Assembly: GCF_000775915.1 (NCBI RefSeq)
Contig: NZ_BBLT01000001.1
Span: 620,001-684,000, forward strand
Reading direction: 5' to 3'
DNA length: 64,000 nt
Source: Sporocytophaga myxococcoides
GTDB taxonomy: Bacteria > Bacteroidota > Bacteroidia > Cytophagales > Cytophagaceae
Shown piece by piece: positions 25,836 to 33,771 of this stretch. Position numbers and translations under genes: made by a program. The notes under the pieces were generated by a model. That model was not told the DNA's origin. It did not search any database and was given only the letters and a program-made list of their open reading frames with translations. Position 1 is the stretch's first letter; each line of letters begins with the position of its first letter.

Positions 25836-26259
25836 CCTGGGATGTCTCATTTATTTATTCTGTAATTGATCGAATTTGCAATTTTGGTCCGAAGAGCCTA
25901 TTTTTAGAGCCAAATTTTAAATTCATCAGCTGGTTGGCTTAATTGAACTGTCACAAAATTTAACAAAGAGCATTGTAATTAATTTTCTTCTATGGGGTAC
26001 CTTCTGTGTCCTTACTAATTCATCCCTTATGTTTTGTAGTATAACCTTCTTCTGATACTTGAAAATAACTTTTTGTAAAGGTCAGAGAACTATAAATTGG
26101 TTTAGTAAAGACTCAAATTATTTTGTATTGTTCTTTTTGAGTGATTTGTAATAGAAATTGAATTACCAGGAAAATAAAATTGTATAAAGAAAATATTATT
26201 TGGTCTCTATCGCTTAAGGATAAAAGAATCAGGGGATTCCTTGTAATCATAATATAAAA
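25836..26259. other. Intergenic region between csaA and the ketosynthase gene
   Basis: About 420 AT-rich bases with no ORF, no strong hairpin and no clear -7 consensus. It should contain the promoter for the gene at 26260, but I cannot place it. Confidence 0.4.
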
Positions 26260-27504
26260 ATGAAAAGAGTAGTAATTACGGGTATTGGAGCTTTAACTCC
26301 TATTGGAAATACAGCAGAAGAATTTTGGAAGTCTCTTATAGAAGGAAAAAGTGGGGCAGCCCCAATAACAAAGTTTGATGCACAATATTTTAAAACAAAA
26401 TTTGCATGTGAACTTAAAGGCTTTGACCCTCTAAAGTTTATTGAAAAAAGTGAAGCCAGGAAATATGATATGTTTACTCAATACGCATTGATTGCAGTTG
26501 GGGAAGCTGTAAAGAATGCAAATATATCTTTTGGTGATCTTAATCCCCACAGGATTGGTGTAATCTGGGGTTCTGCCGATGGTGGAGTTATTACTTTTGA
26601 AGAGCAATATAGTGAGTATATTGCTAATAATAGAACTCCAAAATTTAATCCGTTTTTTATACCCAAAAGACTGGTAAACATTGCTTCTGGAATTATATCA
26701 ATAAAATATGGATTAAAAGGAATAAACTTTACCACAACTTCTGCCTGTGCTGCTTCAAATACTGCATTGATTGATGCCTTCAATTATATTCGTTGGGGAA
26801 AAGCTGATATGATTATTACAGGTGGCTCCGAAGCTCCTGTTAATCAAAGTTCTATTGGTGGGTTTAATGCTCTTAAAGCACTTTCAACGAACAATGATAA
26901 TTACTCCTGTGCTTCAAGGCCTTTTGATGTGAACAGAGATGGTTTTGTTATGGGTGAAGGAGCTGGAGCTATCATCCTCGAAGAATATGAATCCGCTAAA
27001 AAAAGAAATGCTCCGATTATAGCTGAAATAGTGGGAGGTGGGATGGCGGCAGATGCATATCACCTCACCGGTACTCATCCTGATGGTGATGGTGCTTATA
27101 ATGGAATTATGCTTTCGCTGGAAGATGCAGGTATAAAAGCTTCTGAAGTAGGATATGTAAATGCTCATGCTACTTCTACTCCAATGGGGGATATGAGCGA
27201 GCTTAAAGCAATTGAAAGGGTTTTTGGAGTTAATTCTGGATTGAATATCAGTGCTACTAAATCAATGACAGGACATTTGCTTGGAGCTGCAGGAGCTATT
27301 GAGGCAATTGTATGTATAAATGTGGTAAGAAATGACATTGTTCCACCAACTATCAATACAGAAAATGTTGATGGTAATTTTGGAAATAAGTTTGATCTTA
27401 CACTTGGCAAGGCTGTAAATAAAACGGTAAATTATGCAATAAGCAATACCTTTGGTTTTGGGGGGCATATTGCAACCGCTTTGTTTAAAAAATACGAAGA
27501 TTAA
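26260..27504 (+). CDS. fabF: Beta-ketoacyl-ACP synthase II (FabF-type)
   Basis: A 414-residue thiolase-fold condensing enzyme that extends acyl-ACP with malonyl-ACP in fatty acid synthesis. The Cys-His-His triad is complete: Cys163 in TTTSACAASN, His303 in NAHATST and His339 in MTGHLLGAAGA. The GFGGH-like ending (NTFGFGGHIATALF) is also present. Length and motifs fit FabF. It stands alone, without acpP or other fab genes, so it may be an extra copy serving a specialised lipid or polyketide-like product; that is inference. Confidence 0.88.
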   Translation: MKRVVITGIGALTPIGNTAEEFWKSLIEGKSGAAPITKFDAQYFKTKFACELKGFDPLKFIEKSEARKYDMFTQYALIAVGEAVKNANISFGDLNPHRIGVIWGSADGGVITFEEQYSEYIANNRTPKFNPFFIPKRLVNIASGIISIKYGLKGINFTTTSACAASNTALIDAFNYIRWGKADMIITGGSEAPVNQSSIGGFNALKALSTNNDNYSCASRPFDVNRDGFVMGEGAGAIILEEYESAKKRNAPIIAEIVGGGMAADAYHLTGTHPDGDGAYNGIMLSLEDAGIKASEVGYVNAHATSTPMGDMSELKAIERVFGVNSGLNISATKSMTGHLLGAAGAIEAIVCINVVRNDIVPPTINTENVDGNFGNKFDLTLGKAVNKTVNYAISNTFGFGGHIATALFKKYED

Positions 27505-27520
27505 CTTTTCCAGAGTTCAT

Positions 27521-27559
27521 AAAAAAAAGAGGGGTATTCAAAATATCCCTCTTTTTTTA
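27521..27559. terminator. Bidirectional terminator between fabF and the metalloprotease gene
   Basis: A run of eight A, then GAGGG, pairs with CCCTC followed by seven T, with a short AT-rich loop (stem about 27523-27535 and 27546-27558). A and T runs on both sides let it serve the two convergent genes. Confidence 0.8.
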
Positions 27560-27592
27560 TTGAACTTATTCTTTTTACATAAAGCCAATTAA

Positions 27593-30421
27593 TTAATTTT
27601 TAAGAATTGTTCGGGTGTAGCTTCCGTTAGGAGTTGTTATATGTAGAATATATAATCCTTGGCTTATATTTTCTCCTATCTCTATTGTTTCTGAATCTAT
27701 AGGACCTGAAGAGAAAACTTCTTTTCCTTGAAGGTCACATATTTTTACAGATAAAATAGGATCTCCATTATCTACTGACACATTGGTGGAAGATATAAAT
27801 GGGTGAGGAACTGAATTAACTGCTGTTCGTTTATTGTTATCGCAATTTCCTAACAGTATTAGTTTGGAGTACTCTTTATAGAATGGAGCAGTTGAATAGT
27901 TTACTCCTGCATATAAGGAAACTGAAGTGTTATTATACCGGCTAAAATTGACATTTACTTTCTTATAATCAGAACCGTCACGTATTATTTTCCCATCATT
28001 GTTTGTCCACCATGATATATTGGTAGTTGGAAGTTCATTTTTGAAGGTATATGTATATGAAAAGTTTGTTTCTATGCATGAAGGACCATTAATTCCGACA
28101 GGTAATTCCGGTGATACTACAATGATTGTGATTACTTCTGAAGATACTGATGAGCCCTTGTTATCTGTTGCTGCAACTCTGAAATTGTAAGTTCCCGCTG
28201 TAATCTTAGGCACTGTATAAGTATATGGAGCAGTAGTAGAAGCAAATAAGGATTCATTTTCTTTGTAAAAATTCACTGCTGTTATTTGTCCGTCTGAATC
28301 AGTAGCCTCAACAGTTATTGTAAGATCTGTTCCTTCGGTAATCACTGTTCCGCTTTTCGGAGAAGTGATCACAACAGAGGGAGGTATATTGGGAATTTCT
28401 CTTATGATCAATGAAGAAGTGGAGTCATTAAATTTATTGTCATATAGGCAATTATCATTTATCCGTAGTGTTATAGATGTGCCACTGAAATTATTATTTT
28501 GATAAAGTGTAATTTCATATTCTGGAGCAATCTTGATGCCTGAGATATCCTTATCTTTAATTCCTAAGGATAGCAGTCTTTCTGATGTGTATCGACCTGT
28601 GTCCAGTCCAATTGCATAACCAGATAGCTGGTAGCTACAGTGCTGATAGATTGTGGCGATAGGATTTTTAATGGTAATAGTTATCTCAGGAGTGATGGTG
28701 AAAGTTCCTTTGTCGTCAGTTGCTTTGGCGGTGAGTTTACTTATTCCTGGAGTAGCTGTTTTCCATGTAATTAAGTAGGGGGCAATAGTATCTTCTCCAA
28801 TTTTAGTTTTACCGTTATAAAATTCAACTTTTATTACTTTGCCATCAGTATCAATTGCATCAGCAGATAATTCAACAGATGGGGCTAGAAATATACTTCC
28901 ATTGGAAGGCATCAGTAAGGATATATTAGGAGCTTTATTAATAGTTGGAGTAATATTTATAGTGCCTGATATAAAGTATTCTCCTACAGAACCGTATTCA
29001 GAATAGCCACCTCTGTTTGGACTTTCTTTACCTGAACCTTTTATATGAAGGAAGTATGTGCCTGCATTGAGATTAATAGTTAGTTTGGAAGAAAGGCTGT
29101 CAAAAGGAGAAGATAGTGCTACGATCTTTCCTTCTTTATCAGTAATACTGGCATATATATCAAGATTAGGATTAGATGAGGATGGATTGATAAGTAAATT
29201 GGTTACGCCACCAGATGTTGTGAAGTAATATATGTCTTCATCTGAAGCATTAGCAATAATTCCGGAGTTTTGACCTGCGTTTACTTCTCCTGCATCTGAA
29301 TATATGAGTTGTTTGGAGGTGCTGGTAGTTGAACCGGCTTCATCAGGCCTAAACCCCAGTTTTGCCACGCCTGTAGATAATATGGCAATATCATCTTGTT
29401 GGTTACTAGCATCGGCATATTCTCCTTTGCTCCATTGCACAATTTTGGAATAATAACCAACTCCCATTATTGGCGCCCATTCTTCAGTTCCGGAGTAGTA
29501 TTCTTCTTGTGCAGATATTCTACCATCATGACTAAGGCCTAGAGTGTGCCCAATTTCGTGAGAAGCAGCTTCTCCTGCACCTTTGATTCCATCATTAAAT
29601 ACCCAACAAGGAGTTTCAGTCCCCCAGCTGAAAGAGCCTATATAGGCAATTCCACCTGCTCCTGGCGAGGCGGTAGTGGTTGGAGTGAATATACAACGCA
29701 TTCTTTTGTCTGCAGGAGCAGCCTGATAGATACTTTCACTGGTAGTAATATTGAGATTAAATGGTCTGTAGTCTTCACTTACAAGTTTCCAGATCTCTAT
29801 TATTTCACTTTCAGAAAGAACAGATGGAAGTGCATTAATTGGATTTCCTCCATTCCAGTAGGTTCCGGAGACATACTGACCGTCAAAGTCAAGTAATATA
29901 ACCCCTTCAGCTCCGGGGAAACTTTGAAGGTTTAAAACCGGTGCTGAAATAGCAAATGAGCTGTTGGTGTTACTCTGAGAATTGGCGACTTCAATATAGT
30001 TTATGCAAACCACTTTATCTATTGCTACTTCTTTTACATAAACATCACCATGCTGATCAGAATAGTATTCATAAGCTTTTTCAATTTCCGGAATAATAGC
30101 TTTTCCATCCAGTTTTTTACCTTCTATATTATAATAAATAGTGGATTGGGGATAGTCTTTGAATATTCCAATAGCCTTATTTTTTTGATCTGAAGATGAT
30201 ATATAATTAAAAAATCCAGGATATGATGAATCCGTAGTTAAGAATACTTTTTCAGATTTGCCTGACCTTTTCTGCTTGCTTATTGAGCTTTCAATAGAAT
30301 TGACAGTTCCTATTTTTTTAATGTTTTGTGAAAATGAAACCAGATGTATGATTAGGGATAAAAAAACAGTATATGTGATTTTAAAGAAGGTTAACCTTCT
30401 CTCATGTAGCGGATTTTTCAT
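27593..30421 (-). CDS. T9SS-secreted metzincin-like metalloprotease
   Basis: A 942-residue exported protein with a signal segment at residues 11-31. Residues 165-355 hold a zinc-protease domain with HEIGHTLGLSHD (His288, Glu289, His292, His298) and a likely Met-turn at PIMGVGYY (Met319), as in metzincins. A DVxxYxxTS-like pre-peptidase C-terminal domain follows (about 365-495). Then come two Ig-like Big_9-type repeats (about 500-590 and 685-775) flanking a beta/gamma-crystallin-like segment (about 600-680), and a type A T9SS sorting domain at the end (ISSTNVSVDNGDP ... GLYILHITTPNG). Its Ig repeats resemble those of the adhesin at 54719-59500. It probably digests extracellular protein. It is a single-gene unit. 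Confidence 0.82.
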   Translation of the reverse strand: MKNPLHERRLTFFKITYTVFLSLIIHLVSFSQNIKKIGTVNSIESSISKQKRSGKSEKVFLTTDSSYPGFFNYISSSDQKNKAIGIFKDYPQSTIYYNIEGKKLDGKAIIPEIEKAYEYYSDQHGDVYVKEVAIDKVVCINYIEVANSQSNTNSSFAISAPVLNLQSFPGAEGVILLDFDGQYVSGTYWNGGNPINALPSVLSESEIIEIWKLVSEDYRPFNLNITTSESIYQAAPADKRMRCIFTPTTTASPGAGGIAYIGSFSWGTETPCWVFNDGIKGAGEAASHEIGHTLGLSHDGRISAQEEYYSGTEEWAPIMGVGYYSKIVQWSKGEYADASNQQDDIAILSTGVAKLGFRPDEAGSTTSTSKQLIYSDAGEVNAGQNSGIIANASDEDIYYFTTSGGVTNLLINPSSSNPNLDIYASITDKEGKIVALSSPFDSLSSKLTINLNAGTYFLHIKGSGKESPNRGGYSEYGSVGEYFISGTINITPTINKAPNISLLMPSNGSIFLAPSVELSADAIDTDGKVIKVEFYNGKTKIGEDTIAPYLITWKTATPGISKLTAKATDDKGTFTITPEITITIKNPIATIYQHCSYQLSGYAIGLDTGRYTSERLLSLGIKDKDISGIKIAPEYEITLYQNNNFSGTSITLRINDNCLYDNKFNDSTSSLIIREIPNIPPSVVITSPKSGTVITEGTDLTITVEATDSDGQITAVNFYKENESLFASTTAPYTYTVPKITAGTYNFRVAATDNKGSSVSSEVITIIVVSPELPVGINGPSCIETNFSYTYTFKNELPTTNISWWTNNDGKIIRDGSDYKKVNVNFSRYNNTSVSLYAGVNYSTAPFYKEYSKLILLGNCDNNKRTAVNSVPHPFISSTNVSVDNGDPILSVKICDLQGKEVFSSGPIDSETIEIGENISQGLYILHITTPNGSYTRTILKN

Positions 30422-30966
30422 ATTTGTTGTTTTTGTTGTTCTTTAAGTTTTTGATTGTGTTTTGATAAAAGTTGTTTTTGATTTTTTTTTAGAAATGAAG
30501 ATATATTATAACTTGATGTATTATATGATTAGGAAATTTATAATAAATGGGTCGATTGTATATTCTATTTGATAGTGAAGTTGAATATTTGTTGTTTGTA
30601 ATTCGATGAACGATCGTTTTGTGTAGATGTAATATCTTTTAATGGGTTTTCTTACTTTTATTTTTAAGTAATAATTTTTATTAAAAGTAATTTTTGAAGA
30701 GTGAATGGTTTAACTACAATTTGTTAGTTGTTTTTTGTTAGTTGTTGATTAAAAGGTTACTGGGGGAAAATTAATAGAATTGAATTGAATGTTGAATAAT
30801 TGGAGACCAAAATGGATTATTCTAATATCACTGATTAGATTTAAGCATTGATTAATTTTAATCTGATTTTAGATTAACTGAATTTAATAAGTGATTGGTG
30901 GTCTTGATGATATTTAATCATAAAAATAATAAAAGTGCATTTATTTAAGGTTTAGCTGATTTTTCT
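30422..30966. other. Divergent intergenic region, AT- and GTT-rich
   Basis: About 545 bases between the metalloprotease gene and a glycosyltransferase gene. The left part has repeated TTGTT tracts. The only feature I can support is the -7 element at its right end. No ORF of note. Confidence 0.45.
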
Positions 30967-30974
30967 TATATTTG
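30967..30974 (+). promoter_or_regulatory. -7 element before the first exopolysaccharide glycosyltransferase
   Basis: TATATTTG matches TAnnTTTG exactly and lies 33 bases before ATG 31008. A longer frame could start at TTG 30972, but that codon is inside this box and so could not be in the transcript; ATG 31008 is therefore preferred. The -33 region is weak. Confidence 0.5.
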
Positions 30975-31007
30975 ATAAGCAAATCTTTTCATGAGATCAT
31001 TCAATTG

Positions 31008-32237
31008 ATGGTACTTTTCAATGCTTTTCTGGGATTAATATTTATTTACGTATCGATTTCGGTTTTCTATGCTTTTGTTTTTGCATTTGCAGGACGGTTG
31101 GGTAAAACGAAAACTACCCCATATTCCACAAGCTATAGGAAATTTGCCGTGTTTATACCATCTTATAAAGAAGATGAAGTGATTTTGAATACTGCAAAGG
31201 AGGCCTTAAAACAGGCCTACCCGGCTGAATATTTCGATGTAGTAGTTATTGCAGATTCTTTAAAGCCTTCAAGTATTGAATTATTGAAAGCTATGCCAGT
31301 GAAATTGGTGGAGGTTAGTTTTGATCTAAGTACTAAAGCGAAATCTATTAATGAAGCATTTAATTTCCTTCCGGAAATATATGACTACGTTTTGATTCTT
31401 GATGCTGATAACGTAATGGCTCCTGATTTCATTGATAAGTTAAATTCAAGACTTGTTTATACAGGAGTAAAGGCCATACAAGGGCATAGAGTGGCGAAAA
31501 ATCTTAATACTAAATTTGCTATCCTGGATGCAATCAGTGAAGAGATTAATAATCATGTTTACCGGAAAGGACATAGAGTATTGGGGTTCTCATCAGGATT
31601 AATAGGGTCAGGAATGGCATTTGACTACAGGTATTACAAATCTTTAATGAAGACCAATAACGCTATTGGTGGTTTTGATAAAGAGTCTGAATTAAAAATA
31701 CTGAGAGATAGATTAAAAATTGAATATGTAGAAGATGCATATGTTTACGATGAAAAGGTAGAGAATTCAGAGGTCTTTAAAAATCAAAGAAGGAGATGGA
31801 TATCAGCTCAGCTTCATTATTTTAGAAAATATTTTTTATCAGGCTTTTATCATCTGGTGACTAAGGGTAATTATGATTTTTTTGATAAAGCATTTCAACA
31901 ATTTTTATTACCAAGAATGTTATTACTTGGGTTTGTCTCCTTAATGGCCTTTCTTTCAGTTTTTTTAAAAGGTGCGTTGGATTTTGATTTGTTTCCAGGA
32001 GTATATTTTTGGGTTGGTATTGCCGTGTTGAAATGTAGCAGTGTGTTTTTATCTATCCCAAATAAGTATTATAACAAACAAACTCTTAATGCTGCATTGG
32101 AACTACCAAAGGTTTTAATTTTGATGTTTCTGACATTGTTTAAGTTGAAAGGCGCTAATAAAAAATTTATTCATACTCCTCATTCAGGTAATATCATTAT
32201 TAATGCTGAAGAAGAAGTAGAGTCAGGAGTAAAATAA
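31008..32237 (+). CDS. Processive-type family 2 glycosyltransferase, membrane-bound
   Basis: A 409-residue inner-membrane enzyme with one N-terminal membrane helix, a cytoplasmic GT-A domain and about two C-terminal helices. FAVFIPSYKEDE opens the nucleotide-sugar site, LILDADN carries the metal-binding DxD, and QRRRW is the acceptor motif of processive enzymes such as cellulose and hyaluronan synthases. It likely adds or polymerises sugars for the nearby exopolysaccharide. I chose ATG 31008 over a TTG 36 bases earlier because a perfect -7 element overlaps that TTG. It faces a second family 2 enzyme encoded convergently, with a shared terminator between. Confidence 0.83.
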   Translation: MVLFNAFLGLIFIYVSISVFYAFVFAFAGRLGKTKTTPYSTSYRKFAVFIPSYKEDEVILNTAKEALKQAYPAEYFDVVVIADSLKPSSIELLKAMPVKLVEVSFDLSTKAKSINEAFNFLPEIYDYVLILDADNVMAPDFIDKLNSRLVYTGVKAIQGHRVAKNLNTKFAILDAISEEINNHVYRKGHRVLGFSSGLIGSGMAFDYRYYKSLMKTNNAIGGFDKESELKILRDRLKIEYVEDAYVYDEKVENSEVFKNQRRRWISAQLHYFRKYFLSGFYHLVTKGNYDFFDKAFQQFLLPRMLLLGFVSLMAFLSVFLKGALDFDLFPGVYFWVGIAVLKCSSVFLSIPNKYYNKQTLNAALELPKVLILMFLTLFKLKGANKKFIHTPHSGNIIINAEEEVESGVK

Positions 32238-32410
32238 ATTAAAGAGAAAAGGCTGGAGACATCTTGAGCCAAACTTATGTATGAGATTAAAGAAATAGAT
32301 AGAAGCTAAGGTGGCTTGTAGAGAAAAGAATCGCAGTACTATATAAATATATTCTGTCTTATTGAAAAGGATTATAAGCAGATGGAAGAATTAAATATTA
32401 AATATTAAAT

Positions 32411-32445
32411 AAAAAGGGCTTTCATTTATATTGAAAGCCCTTTTT
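32411..32445. terminator. Bidirectional terminator between two glycosyltransferase genes
   Basis: GGGCTTTCA (32416-32424) pairs with TGAAAGCCC (32432-32440), flanked by five A on the left and five T on the right, so it can act in both directions. It serves the convergent genes ending at 32237 and 32474. Confidence 0.85.
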
Positions 32446-32473
32446 ATTTGTCTAGTGACTGATGAAAATTTTT

Positions 32474-33646
32474 TCAGTTAGCTCTTTTTGCTTTTTCCCA
32501 CACTGCCGATTGTTTTCCTTTCAGGTATCTGAAGAGACCCAGATACACCGCATAATTCATGATAAAGAAGTAATAAGGAACAAATAATGCCTTAATTCTG
32601 ATTTGTTTATTTTCTAAATACCATCCTAGAAGAGCCATTGCATAAAAGAATAATTGCCCTGCAAGTATAATTTCATAAAAAGGAGATTTATCGATCAGCA
32701 GAAAATTAAGGGGAATAAGTATCAGAAGAAATAGAGGCGCAAGTGTCCATCTTAAAACCCTGTGAGAAATATACTGAAAGGTAAGGGTAAAATGTTTCAA
32801 TGGATTTAAGACATGGCTAAGACGTACCATTGATTGCCATGCGCCTGCACTGATTCTTATTTTACGTTTAAGTTCTTCTGTTACACTTTCAGAAGCAGTT
32901 TCCATAGCATAAGCTTTAGGTTCATAAATTACACGATATCCCTGAGATGCAATTCTCATAGATACCATAAAATCATCTAGGATAGTGTCCTCTTCCAGGT
33001 CTGAAAATAATTCTTTTCTAAATGAGAATAATTCCCCTGCTGCCCCTACAATTGTTAGTAATTCTGAATCCAAACGTTTTAAGAATGACTCATATTTCCA
33101 GTAAATACCTTCACCTGCACCAGATGCAGAATCTTTTTCTTTCTTTAAAATTCTTTTTTCACCTGACACAGCTCCCACAGCTGGATCAGCATAGTGCTTT
33201 ACGATTTCTCTTATAGCATTGGCAGGTAATATGGTGTTAGCATCAGAGAAGATGACAATAGGTGTATTTACAAATTTCATCGAGCGGTTTTCTGCTGCAG
33301 ATTTACCACCTCTTTTGGCTTCATGAAGTACTGTTACTCCTTTGTATCTGGAAGCAATTTCCGGAGTGCCATCATTAGAGCCGTCTGTAATAAAAATTAC
33401 GTTTAATTTTTCTGTAGGGTAATCAAAAGAAAGACAATTTCTGATTTTGTCTTCAATTATACCAGCCTCATTATATGAAGGAACTATAAAGGAAACTTCA
33501 GGTTCAAAATCATGATCAGAAATGGGGGGAGCTGGATTAAAAATTCGTTTGATTTTAACTATTGCGAATAATAAAATGCCATACCCTATATATGAATAAA
33601 AAATTGTAAAAATTCCTAGCCAGAATAGTATTTCAAAAATATTCAT
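32474..33646 (-). CDS. Processive-type family 2 glycosyltransferase, membrane-bound
   Basis: A 390-residue inner-membrane protein with an N-terminal helix (residues 3-30), a GT-A domain (about 50-280) and three C-terminal helices (about 290-370). VSFIVPSYNEAG and FITDGSNDGT bind nucleotide sugar, FSDANT holds the DxD-like metal site, and EEDTILDDFMVSMR carries the catalytic-base region. RKIRISAG at 264-271 stands where many family members have QRxRW. It is similar in plan to the gene at 31008 but distinct in sequence. It is transcribed away from the polysaccharide operon starting at 33772, sharing the gap with its promoter. Confidence 0.85.
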   Translation of the reverse strand: MNIFEILFWLGIFTIFYSYIGYGILLFAIVKIKRIFNPAPPISDHDFEPEVSFIVPSYNEAGIIEDKIRNCLSFDYPTEKLNVIFITDGSNDGTPEIASRYKGVTVLHEAKRGGKSAAENRSMKFVNTPIVIFSDANTILPANAIREIVKHYADPAVGAVSGEKRILKKEKDSASGAGEGIYWKYESFLKRLDSELLTIVGAAGELFSFRKELFSDLEEDTILDDFMVSMRIASQGYRVIYEPKAYAMETASESVTEELKRKIRISAGAWQSMVRLSHVLNPLKHFTLTFQYISHRVLRWTLAPLFLLILIPLNFLLIDKSPFYEIILAGQLFFYAMALLGWYLENKQIRIKALFVPYYFFIMNYAVYLGLFRYLKGKQSAVWEKAKRAN

Positions 33647-33731
33647 GTTAATTTAATTAAAGTTCTAAATTTAGGCTTAATTTAAGTAAATATTAGTAAA
33701 GAACATCATAAGTTTAATGAATATAATTCGT

Positions 33732-33739
33732 TAAATTTG
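33732..33739 (+). promoter_or_regulatory. -7 element of the exopolysaccharide operon
   Basis: TAAATTTG is a perfect TAnnTTTG match, 33 bases before the ATG at 33772, leaving a leader of about 26 bases. It is the only good promoter candidate before the run of same-strand genes ending at 41009. The -33 region is not clear. Confidence 0.5.
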
Positions 33740-33771
33740 TCCTAGGCGAAAATAATAAAATTGGATTTAGC

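Noticed and set aside
32388-32410. Triple ATTAAAT-like short repeat
   Set aside because: A short AT-rich run next to a terminator; no function or unit length beyond chance.
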